A stretch of DNA of 32,472 bases, from the NCBI RefSeq assembly GCF_000485595.1, contig NW_014577926.1, forward strand, positions 41,826 through 74,297. Direction: 5' to 3'. Each line of letters begins with the position of its first letter. Within the stretch, counting starts at the first letter, position 1. Both the position numbers and the translations under genes were made by a program. Below are positions 21,027 to 31,500 of the stretch, one piece after another. The notes beneath the pieces were generated by a model. That model saw only the letters and a program-made list of their open reading frames with translations, was not told the DNA's origin and ran no database searches. The stretch is from Priapulus caudatus (lineage: Eukaryota > Priapulida > Priapulimorpha > Priapulimorphida > Priapulidae).

Positions 21027-24000
21027 TCACGACTTCTTATCCGCGCTTGCCGCCATCGCTATAGTCCGCACGCGCAACGTGCTGTGGATGTCTGCGGGGC
21101 TGAGATACGCCGTGTCAACCCCGCCGCCGCCGCCGCCGCCGACCGCGCGATTCTGCGCGATCGTGTATTTGAAGAACTCGTATACGGACCACGCGATCGC
21201 CGTCGCCGGCATCTGGAAGACGACGCGTGCGGGAAGGCCGCGGAAGAACCCGGCGAAGCCTTGCATCTCGTACACGGTGCGAATCGAGTCGACGAGTCCG
21301 CGCACGAGCCGGTGCCGGTGCGCCACCGCACCGTCCTCCTGCGTATTGAGCAGCGTCTTGCACACGTCGAGGGGCGTCGTTGCGGCGGCGGCGATTCCGC
21401 CGGCGACGGCGCCCGACGCGCCGTGCGTCAGTGGGTTGTACTCGCGGTGTTCGTTCATCAGCTCCTGCATGCACTCGTACGTGGCGAAGTGCAGCGCGTG
21501 GAACGGGATGTTCATGACGAGCTGCGTCGGGTAGGAGCGGTAGAACGCGCGCGGGCCCTCGCGCCACATCACGTCCTTCACGCAGCTGCTGACCGTGCAG
21601 TACGGACTACCGTACACCTGCATGCGCTGCTTCACAACTGTCAAGACAAAAATCACGAGCGTGAGACAATAGACGGAAATCAAGACTACTAATTATTAAC
21701 TAAGTAATATTCATTAAAAATCTATGACTGTATCAATCATTATTAATTATTAGTGCATCACGTGATAAATCGTTGAAATTCCATTGGATAACGCAGCAGG
21801 CACTATGAAGCAATAGTGCNNNNNNNNNNNNNNNNNNNNNNNNNNNNNNNNNNNNNNNNNNNNNNNNNNNNNNNNNNNNNNNNNNNNNNNNNNNNNNNNN
21901 NNNNNNNNNNNNNNNNNNNNNNNNNNNNNNNNNNNNNNNNNNNNNNNNNNNNNNNNNNNNNNNNNNNNNNNNNNNNNNNNNNNNNNNNNNNNNNNNNNNN
22001 NNNNNNNNNNNNNNNNNNNNNNNNNNNNNNNNNNNNNNNNNNNNNNNNNNNNNNNNNNNNNNNNNNNNNNNNNNNNNNNNNNNNNNNNNNNNNNNNNNNN
22101 NNNNNNNNNNNNNNNNNNNNNNNNNNNNNNNNNNNNNNNNNNNNNNNNNNNNNNNNNNNNNNNNNNNNNNNNNNNNNNNNNNNNNNNNNNNNNNNNNNNN
22201 NNNNNNNNNNNNNNNNNNNNNNNNNNNNNNNNNNNNNNNNNNNNNNNNNNNNNNNNNNNNNNNNNNNNNNNNNNNNNNNNNNNNNNNNNNNNNNNNNNNN
22301 NNNNNNNNNNNNNNNNNNNNNNNNNNNNNNNNNNNNNNNNNNNNNNNNNNNNNNNNNNNNNNNNNNNNNNNNNNNNNNNNNNNNNNNNNNNNNNNNNNNN
22401 NNNNNNNNNNNNNNNNNNNNNNNNNNNNNTAAGGAGGGACAACGAATAGAAAACTCGACAGGAGACAACCACAGGTTATTGAAACCACAGTTAGGGGGTC
22501 CAGGGTCCTTTTTTACCGTACCACTAATTAATGCGTAAAATCGCCACCACACCATAGACGGTATTTGGGGTTCTTGTATATATAAGATAGCCGAGTCGGT
22601 GTACAGTTAGTGTTGGGTTCGGGACAGCAGGTTGACTGTTTGTAGTTGTGTGTGGTCTGCAGTGCATGCGTGGTACGGTAAAAATACACGAGCCGGGTGT
22701 CCTGGCCGAATGGGAATTCTTGACGATCAATTCCCGCGCTGTCAAACTTTTATTGTGGTGGAATTTAATCGGGGCGGAGGTAATTTAAACGGGGCGCAAC
22801 GATTGAAACAGGGGGGAGTTTTCCCAAACGGGGCGCGCGCGCCCCGTTTGCGCAACGTAGGGAGAACCCTGTACATGACTAACCCAGTAAACACCAGAGT
22901 TCATAATATATGCTTCGTGCTATCTGAATTGTGTGCTGTAATAATCCCTGCAAACTTATTGCACAATACCATATGAACACCCAAAAGTTACAGTTCAAAT
23001 AAGCCCTACTATCTCTCATATCTTCTAAGAAAATTGATAGTCATGCACATGTAAAAAGCATGCCAAAGTACTTCCTTATGCTTTATTGTGATAGCTAATC
23101 TAATCAAATATTGACATAATTTGTTTGTACAATTATTGAACTCAGTACATGTCTAAGAGAGAAAGTAGCCGTGCAGCTATCAGACTTCAGAACATCTATT
23201 TACTCATTGTCATTGAATCTCCGGATTCAACATCAATCTGCAAATGAACCGCTAAAGTTAGCACTTATGGTTTAACCGAAACAAGCCTATGACAGTTCCT
23301 ACTCCAACACAAGCTTCTTTACAGCAACATTCATAAACATCAGCTCATCATTTCTCTTCTGTTCCCCTGGTAGCTTTTGGCCTTTGCCTCTGCCATACAT
23401 TTCCATGAGCAAGTTCAATTCATGGACCTTTACAGCTTATCTGCCTTGTCTATCAGCATAGCTGATTCCAACTTAATTGCTGCCCCATATCCTTACATTG
23501 CTGTAGCTCTGATAGGAACAACTGCTGCTTCTTTCCTGCTTTAGCGTGATTTTCTTCTGAAATCTTTGGATTCTCACAAATTCGCAGTATACCTCTGTCT
23601 CTGGCTTAGTTACTGCACTACAGCATCAATTTTTTACTGGTTCTATAAACTTGAGCGTTCGTGAGCTTGACTCCATTATGCACGGCAATATATGCCTGCA
23701 GGCTATCTTCTACTATGTTATCCAGGTGAGGACACAGAAATTCCACCTTGAACATCAGACTGCCCATGAGATAAAATCACAACCAGTTTCGCTGCCTTCC
23801 ACATCTCAGAGACTGTACTGTTCCTTCACCACAAAAAGCCTATATATCGAAGATTTTCTATTACAACATCAGGAATTCTTTCATGTGCAAGATGTAATTC
23901 GTACTATCTTCTTTCCTTCCTGACAGATACCTTGTGATTGTAACAGGTTTTTCAATGACATGTAAGATTTCAGGTGCATAGAAACGATACTAACCCTCTG

Positions 24001-26092
24001 CTGGGTTCATGATGGCATCGTGGAAAATAGTTGCTGTTGCACCAGCTAAACCTAAAAGAAATATGAGAAATTTACTCAAACAGTTAAACAAAGAAGCAAT
24101 GTTATTCAAGCACAAACATGGGAGGAACCAGCTCATTTACCGTGTACAACATAATAGTTAGCTCGATTCCTCTCATATACTTTAAACCGGATTAGTGACA
24201 CGTACAGTACACAATTTCCACGTATTACATGCAACCAATGCACTATAGAGCATCTATGCAAGCATGAGTCAGCTTTATGATTTTACAACATATATTGAGC
24301 TTGAGGGTAAAAGTTTCATATAAATGTGTACAGGCACAGTGCTGACATAGCATTTCACTGATTTTAATTACCAACGAAGGCGCAGCTTCAAAAATAAATG
24401 TGAAGACATATCAGTAGTTCCATATAATTTTGTTCATTATTTTTTCAAGGGCAGGAAATGCCATGAATCGATGTGAAATCAACCCTTTCATTGCATTCCT
24501 AATTAAATCTCATGATACAGCCAGACAACTACAAAAAATGTACTTTTTTTTTATTATACACAATTTCACTTAACAGCAACTTGTGTTATTACCATTCCTC
24601 AGCGAATTGTTCCCCGACGATCCGTGAGCAAGACGTTTCTTGATTTTCTCGTAACATGCAAAGTAGAGTGCATGAGCTGGGCCGGCACCGGCAGCGACAG
24701 CATTGATGCCCCGCACAGGTCGCCACAGACCTTCATATCGGATTATCTTGTAGAAGGCATCAAATATATTTCGATATGTCGCTTCAGGGTTTGGTTTCAG
24801 ACTTTGCATTCGGGTCTGAAAAAACAATTTCGCGGTCAATTATTGGTGACGAAACGTTCAAAGGCAATTACAATCTTCCATTTGTCCCGTCTTTATGAAG
24901 TCACATTTGTGACACACTTCTCCTTTTCTAGTGCTTTAGTCTAAAACCATGTCATGTGTGTGAGACTGTGCTTTAATAAAGATCTCGATGTGCTCATTTG
25001 TAGGCCAGATATGAGATATTGATTCACTCCAGTTTTAGCTCTAGTACTATAGCCCGCGTACAGTTGCCGCTGGCTACTGTACTGCCAGTGGCAACTGTAC
25101 GCGGGCAGAGCTACTCAAGTTTTAGATACAATATAATGTAACCCAAACCCAGGAGGATAGGGTTACAAAGCGTCCGTATGGTTTTGTGCGGAGGAACGGC
25201 TGAGTGAATCACTCAGGGCGGTTTGCTGGTGCGTTTTCAGAAACTAGAACTTCCAAACTGGGTTTATTCTTAACACGAACCTTTCTCCACTATCCGGGAA
25301 CTTACTATGTATCGCAATACTCTGTATTAAACTAATATAACCTGTTACAAAAATTCGAAGTGACGAGCGGCGAATATACTGAGCGCCATTTCTGTTGACC
25401 TGTGACGTACTTCGGTTTGAAGAGTGGATTCACCGACCAATCGGAGGGCGCTGCGTTTGCCGATCGCTATGCGCATTGGGAATTTGTACGTCACAGGTCA
25501 ACAGAAATGGCGCTCGAAATATCCGCCGCTCATCACTTTGAAATTTGTAACAGGTTATATTAGTTTAATACAGAGTATTGCGATACATAGCAAGTTCCCG
25601 GATAGCGGAGAAAGGTTCGTGTTTAGAATAAACCCAGTTTGGAAGTTCTAGTCTCTGAAAACGCACCAGCAAACCGCCCTGAGTGATTCACTGAAGCCGC
25701 AGCTAGGCGTTCCTCCGCACAAAACCATAGTCCATACGGACGCTTTGTAACCCTATCCTCCTGGGTTTGGGTTACATTATTGTATATCTACCCCATGTTT
25801 ATGCTCATCGAGTTGAAATTAGGTCAGGCCGGAGGGTCATATTCAATGTTATATACAGAATTTAATTTAATCTGACATCCTAAATAAATACACTTCTTGA
25901 CTCTTCAAAGTTATAGGCGCTCAAACTAATGATCAATGAATTTGTGACCACCTCACACACCTTCACGCTGTCCACAGGATACATAACGCAGTGCTCGCCA
26001 ATTCCTGCCATAGCTCCAGCCATGAGATACGTGGAGACCTTGTCAGTTGGTAGGCTCTCATATTCATCGACATCGTCAGAATCGGCCCACAT
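21027..26092 (-). CDS. Mitoferrin (SLC25A28/SLC25A37 type), four coding exons, 340 aa
   Basis: Exons in gene order are 26092-25961, 24815-24593, 24051-23995 and 21637-21027; they total 1023 bases and all junctions are GT-AG and in phase. Mitoferrins carry iron across the inner mitochondrial membrane for haem and Fe-S cluster synthesis. The three mitochondrial-carrier repeats each show the signature P-x-D/E-x-x-K: PVDSVK (39-44), PAEVVK (135-140) and PLDVCK (226-231). [51 protein letters not shown] and [13 protein letters not shown] are typical of mitoferrin, not of other carriers. An in-frame TGA lies 30 bases before the ATG. The N-terminus is short (about 20 residues before repeat 1). The C-terminus adds a seven-glycine run and about 30 unrecognised residues. 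Intron 3 holds the assembly gap, so extra exons there cannot be excluded, but the join is already in phase and collinear. One animal gene often precedes the vertebrate pair, so I give no paralogue symbol. Confidence 0.93.
21820..22429. other. Assembly gap (610 N)
   Basis: A run of N inside mitoferrin intron 3. Open frames that cross it are meaningless. Repeats flank it, which probably explains the failed assembly. Confidence 0.99.
22430..22871. mobile_element. Repeat-derived segment beside the gap, ending in a CAGGGTTCTCC-type terminus
   Basis: The segment ends GGAGAACCCTG at 22861-22871, which is the right-end terminus of the family seen at 12229-12445. The matching left end would lie in or before the gap, or may be the imperfect CAGGGTCC near 22500. 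The segment is GC-richer than the surrounding intron. It has a TATATAAG box-like motif near 22577 and a 26-base perfect palindrome. A - strand frame entering the gap contains KKDPGP. Confidence 0.45.
22825..22850. repeat. 26-base perfect palindrome
   Basis: The half-site is CAAACGGGGCGCG and the second half is its exact reverse complement. Two related CGGGGCG boxes sit just upstream (about 22769 and 22788), each after an AATTTAA-type run, spaced about 20 bases apart. Confidence 0.9.
23299..23940 (-). pseudogene. Decayed coding remnant in mitoferrin intron 3, probably element-derived
   Basis: Read on the - strand, short coding-like pieces lie in order but in shifting frames with stops. They include [15 protein letters not shown] (about 23719-23808), [16 protein letters not shown] in the next block, a Q/K/E-rich piece ending [14 protein letters not shown], and [20 protein letters not shown] (23299-23436). 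The LSHGQ-x-x-V-x-x-G piece followed by a charged coiled-coil-like tail resembles a repetitive, transposon-associated protein family that I recall from aquatic-animal genomes. I cannot name the family from memory with certainty. It is clearly broken. Confidence 0.5.
25052..25106. repeat. GC-rich 22-bp hairpin in mitoferrin intron 1
   Basis: GCCCGCGTACAGTTGCCGCTGG starts here in shortened form as GCCCGCGTACAGTTGCC and pairs with 25085-25106 around an 11-base loop, with one mismatch in 22. It lies 18 bases to the left of the large foldback, and may be a separate tiny element. Confidence 0.85.
25124..25789. mobile_element. Foldback element in mitoferrin intron 1, arms of about 290-300 bases
   Basis: The left arm (25124-25410) and right arm (25486-25789) are reverse complements with few differences and small indels. 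Shared landmarks are TGTAACCCAAACCCAGGAGG at the outer ends, AACCGCCC, TTTGGAAGTTCTAG-type, AACCTTTCTCC, CGCAATACTCTGTATTAAAC and TTGACCTGTGACGTAC at the inner ends. The loop is only 75 bases. The high arm identity suggests a recent insertion or gene conversion between arms. No coding capacity. Confidence 0.9.
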
Positions 26093-26432
26093 ATCAGTGT
26101 TGGTCGATCGATGATGAACTCAACGATCGCCCACTCTAATGAATGCACCTAAAGTGCGACTTTTGATGAGTTTGAAGAAATCAAATTTGATAGAAACGAC
26201 AAAACGAGAACGACACGAGCCTCTCCCACGTGATTACGCGAATAAATTGGATATAGACTGTCCCCACGTCTCATTGCATGTGATTATGTTATGGATGTAT
26301 TTTTCATGGGAATCGTCTCGATCGGCGTTATTGGCGACGCCTGGTGGTAACGCAAAATGGAAATAATCAGTGTTGTCGTTTTCTTATAACTTGTTATTGT
26401 AGAAATCTCTTAAGGCAAGTTAAGCTATCAAA
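26093..26432. promoter_or_regulatory. Bidirectional promoter region of mitoferrin and the BOD1L1-type gene
   Basis: 340 bases separate the two divergent start codons. A CACGTG E-box lies at 26227-26232. No TATA box stands in a sensible place for either gene. Both 5' UTRs must be short or overlap the promoter, unless a 5' UTR intron exists. Confidence 0.65.
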
Positions 26433-28488
26433 ATGCCTACAGAGTCATCAAGCGAGCTCCCTCCAGGTGATCCCAAGCTAGTGGCAAATATTGTAGGGTT
26501 CCTAAAGCGTGAGGGTACATTTGACAAATTTAGAAAGGATTTCCTTGCTGACATCGATACAAAGGTAACTAACTAGGCCTAGTCAATTTAGATTAAACTA
26601 AGACTAAGAGTATCATTAATGGTTAGCATACTAGGTTTTGTAAAATGCAATAATGATTACTGTATATATTATATTAAAGTGGTACAACATATTATCATGT
26701 ATCACAAAATTAAGTGCCGGAATAATGCACAGACCCACACAGTAACAAAATATGACCTTAATAATAATATAATTTTAAATTTATTAATATTATAAACAAG
26801 CAATTAAGCATCTAATTTTGTAACACGTAATTTTATTTCTAGCCTGCCTTTCAAAATCTACAACAGAAAGTGGTGGCATATGTGTCAAACTTTCTGAAAG
26901 AGCAGAAATGGCGTCCAGACTTGAACAAGAATCAGCTGCGGAACAACCTACGTCAGCAGATAAACGAGTAATTGTGTTATGAGCGATCAGGACAAATCGC
27001 TCTCTTTCTGAAAATAGATAATTAGATTGGATGCATGTTGAAAATGTTTTTGAAATAATGGTAGAATGATTTTTGAACTGATCGGGCATTTAACACCGCC
27101 AAGTAAAATATTGGTCACACATACGCACGCGCGTACGCACGCACGCACGCACACACACACAGATTACTCAATGTAGATAGATTTTTTAATATTGTATCAT
27201 ATAGTCATATGGAAAAATAATCACATTCTCTTCCCTATAATTTAACACCATGGTTATGCCATTCCATTTGTTTTGTATAGGTCACATATGCTGAGCAGTG
27301 GGATGGACAGAATTGTAGATCAAGTGATCAACCCCAACATTTCACAGGTTGTGCGACCAGAAATAGCCAAATCAGTCTATGACTTTCTAGGGGTAGAACC
27401 ACCCAAACCCCGGGAACAAAAAGGTAATATTCATTGAATATATATACTGTACACATAATGCAACAATAAAATAACACTAAACAATAATAATAATAAAAAT
27501 AATTATTGCCATATGAATTGGTAAAATCATGGTTAATTTTAGTAAAAAAAAACTCCAAAATGTTACCATTGCAAACTACGATTGTCTTACAGTCACATCC
27601 TCTCACAATGTGGGAATGGGGATGGTTGGACCACAGGGATACTTGCCCTACAACTTTGCGATGTACCCTGGTGCAACTGGAGCCATGTTTCCAGGAGCAA
27701 AGGTATGTTTTAAGAATTTCGGCAGATGTTTTAATATTTTATATCTATCATTAGGCCCCATATAACAATTGCATTCGAATTTATTCTTATTTTTGTGAAA
27801 TTTTTAATGTTTTATCATATATTTTCAAGTTGAAAAAAGCTCAACCTCACAAATAGTATACCTCATAGTATGTAAATATAAAACTAGTTCATGTTATAAG
27901 ACAAAGTACTTGGGCCTTTGAGGTGAATTAGTTGAAACGTTGGGACAACGTAACAAAGAAACCCCCATCATGCTTTCAGGCACTGACAGATGCACTGCTA
28001 GGTATGGAGTGCCCGGCCCCGTTGCCTTCCGAGCCTCCCCCTCCAGGTGACTTACCCGCCCCACCTCCAGAACCGCCTCCTGATCATGAACCCCCGCCCC
28101 TCCCTCCAGAGGACGAGATAGCGCCGCCCCCAATCGAGCCACTTTCGCCCGTACGCTCGTCCGAAATCATCGTCGAGGATCAGTCCGGGTTCGGACCACG
28201 TGACCCGACGCTCGACATGACTGAGGCAGAACCGATGGACCTCGTCGATTCCAACTCGAGTCAGTCGTCGGGACAGGCGTCGCCGGCTATCGGCTTCAAC
28301 AACGTCGGCGACGACCTGTGGGACATCCCGCTGCCCACCGGCGCCCCCACGCCGGAGAAGCTGCCGCCCGACAACAGAGCATTCAGCGTCACGGAGAGCA
28401 CTCTTCAGCTGACTGAAGGTGTGTGCGTGCGTGCGTGCGTGCGTGCGTGCATGTGTGCGTGCGTGTGGTATGTGCGTGCATGTGTGTG

Positions 28489-28531
<43 letters not shown>

Positions 28532-31500
28532 ATGTGGCATGTGTACAGGCACTGACAGATGCACTGCTAGGTATGGAGTGCCCGGCCCCGTTGCTTCCTG
28601 CTCGATAGTTGAGTGAGATGCACACAGTTCTGTATGTCGCAATGTGAATTTTGAACTGATAGTGAAGTGTGCTTACAAATGTGTGATATCACAATATAGC
28701 AAGAACTTTTAAAGTAGCAATGGTGAGATTTACATGTAGTGACTGTATCATATGCAGTAGAACAAACATGTTTGCTTTTAATTACAATCAAACCTCTCTA
28801 CAAGGGTCAATCAAGACGAACAGGAGAAGTGTCCCTTATAGACAGAATTTTATTTCATCAGGTGTCAGCTAACACAGGTTTGAATGTACATGTAGCTTTT
28901 GGATTGTAGGAATGTTAGGGTTAGGGTTAGGGTTAAATAAATTATGTGTAAATAATGTCTGAGCATCTTTTCCGTACGTTAACGTTGAATTGTTTTCAGC
29001 TGTTGGCACGGAGACGGAAGACGATGGCAGCAATCAGTCGGACGACGTGACAGTTAGCTCCGTACACACTAGTGACCTCTCCGACTTTGACGAGGAGATC
29101 AGCCTGTCTTCTGACGATGTTGAATTCCTGATGCAAACAAGCCAGGAAGAGGGTAATGCTGGGAACATTTATTTATATACTAAATGCAGTAGGTGTAATC
29201 GTTTGGAGAAACATGAAATGCCTTAAATAAGTTCCTTCGGTTGGTAGATAATAGATCTATCTTGGTTAATTTTTACTCGACCGTGTTGATTCAAAACGTA
29301 CTGCTGACGTTTCGCCTCCTATCAGGAAACTAAAATTAACCAAGATAGATCTATGAACCGCCTTGAGGAGATTCATGCTTAATCTTGTTTTAGGCTCACA
29401 AATGAAATTTGCACTAATATATACATATATTGTATGCCACCCAAACAGAGTATGCTACGTAAAATTATGTGATATATTTATCGCAAAATTTTGTTTCCAG
29501 AGGTGAACGAGGAAGAGCCAGAAAAGAGTGATGGGGGACAGAGAGAGCAGGAAGCGGAAAGCCAGGAGCCGAACAACGAACAGCTGATGAAAGAACGCCA
29601 GAAACCGAAAGACGACTCAACGGACGAGACCGTGTCGGAACCTTGCCGAGACACTCCCACTACACCAGTAAAGGTATACACAGCATATATCCGCAACAGT
29701 ACATATATAAAGGTCACACAAGGAAAGTGCAGTAAGTGTTTTATATCTGCACGTGTCCATTCTATAATGGTGATTTCATTGTGTAACTGCTGCTCCAAAA
29801 AAAGGTGCACTTCATAGACATGTGTTTGTTTTGTGGAGGTGGTTTCTACAACTGTATCTTATGGTAATTACAGGTCAGACAAGGTTATCTGAACGAACAA
29901 GATGGCACAGGCAGTATGGAGGCAGTGAAAGGTAATAACTTATATTAAAAGCTAATTTAAACTCCTGTTTAGAATCGTTAATTGAATAAGGCAGAGAGCT
30001 ATGAAGAATAGATCTTATGTAGTATCACCCCCTCGATATGTCTGTAGTTGTTCTCTGGCCGTAGTGCATTTAGAGTATATTATATCATTATAGTCTCGAC
30101 TTTCCGTTTTTTTAAATCAATTCAGATAGCATAAATATAAATCCGATTTAGGATTAGACGTAGGATTACAGTTTGCACAACGTAGGTTACCTGCCATTGT
30201 CGCGTTTATGATTACGATTTGTGATTCATTTTTAATTATATTTATTATTTATCAATTTTATCATTTATTTACGATTTCTTCAGTTCCGAAAACTCCGAAG
30301 AAGGAGCTGCTGAAGGAGCAGAAGCTGGCGGAGAAGAAGACAGCCGTGAGGCGAGCGCGTTGTCGCAATCGCAGGGCCATCACTGAGAGATTCCTCGTCG
30401 ACTTGATCAGCCCGCTGGAAGCAGCCAAGCGCAAGGCAGGCACCGCCCCAGCCGATAGCAGGTACATACTGTACATACATGATAGCTGCAGGGTATACAT
30501 AGAAGGCACGTACTTGCTTAGCTTGACAGTGAAGACGTTTGTCTTGTTAATGATGTTTCGTAATGTTGAAAGGAATGAAATACAGACCAACACAGCTCAT
30601 GAGGATTAGATTTTCACCGTTTCCATGTTAGTTGGGCCTAGTGCAAGGCAGATGGAGAGAGCTCAAGCCTAAAAATGGTGGGGAATGAAAAATAATGCCT
30701 GTTTATGATGTGTGTGGCACGGGCGTTCTGTTGTTTAGCGTGGAGGGAAGCTCAATACGGCACGTCGGCTTCTTAACCCTCACCACCCGAGAACTAAAGA
30801 CGCGCATCAACCACTACTTGCTAAATCCACCAGATGGCGCCCCAATCATTCACAAGCTTATGAAAAAGAAGGTGCGCCCTGCCGCCCGATCCCCGGATTC
30901 ATGTGGGCCAGTAGGGGGCGCCGCAGTTGTTGGAAAGGTAAGTCTGTCTATCTATAATGGCATGAGGTGAAGTACAAATTTCACACTCTCAGTCACTGCA
31001 CTCAGGTGTGCATGCGTGTGTGCACGTGTGTGTGTTTGTTGTAGTGTGTATGATTATGTGCGCGCGTGTGTGTGCGCGCGTGTCTACGTGTGCATGCGTG
31101 TGTGTGCGTGCATGTGTGCTTGTTGTAGTGTGTATGATTGTGTGTGAATGTGAGTGGGCATGCATGCGTGCGCGCGTATCTGTGTGTGCATGAGTGTGCC
31201 ATGCAATGCGTGCGCGGCGGCGTATCTGTGGTGAGTGCCAGGTGGTGTGCAGCATGCGTCGCGCGCGTGGTGCATCGTGCGCGCCGTATCTCGGCTCGTG
31301 ATGTGTGCTTGTGTATGTGCATATGTGTGTGATGTGAGTTAGCTGCCTCTGCGCGTTGTATCGTGTGCGGCGCCGCGTGTTGCATGCGTGCGCGCCGTAT
31401 CTGTGTCGCGCCGCGGTGTGTGGTGTGCATGTGTGAAAACGAGAAAAAGCCATCAAGTAAGCTTGTCTCTTCTATCTTCTTTCAGGATCTTCGTTCGATG

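Noticed and set aside
21084-21692. Long + strand frames opposite the last mitoferrin exon
   Set aside because: They are antisense shadows of GC-rich codons. The - strand frame has all carrier motifs and fits the splice structure.
21733-22555. Roughly 250-codon frames across the N run
   Set aside because: Almost all residues are unknown; the frames exist only because N contains no stop.
28389-28642. THARTHAR and ACVRACVR open frames in BOD1L intron 5
   Set aside because: Products of the (GTGC)n microsatellite in every frame.
30989-31456. 155-codon His/Thr/Arg-rich - strand frame
   Set aside because: Translation of a GT/GC-rich low-complexity intron tract; overlapping frames give the same kind of product.
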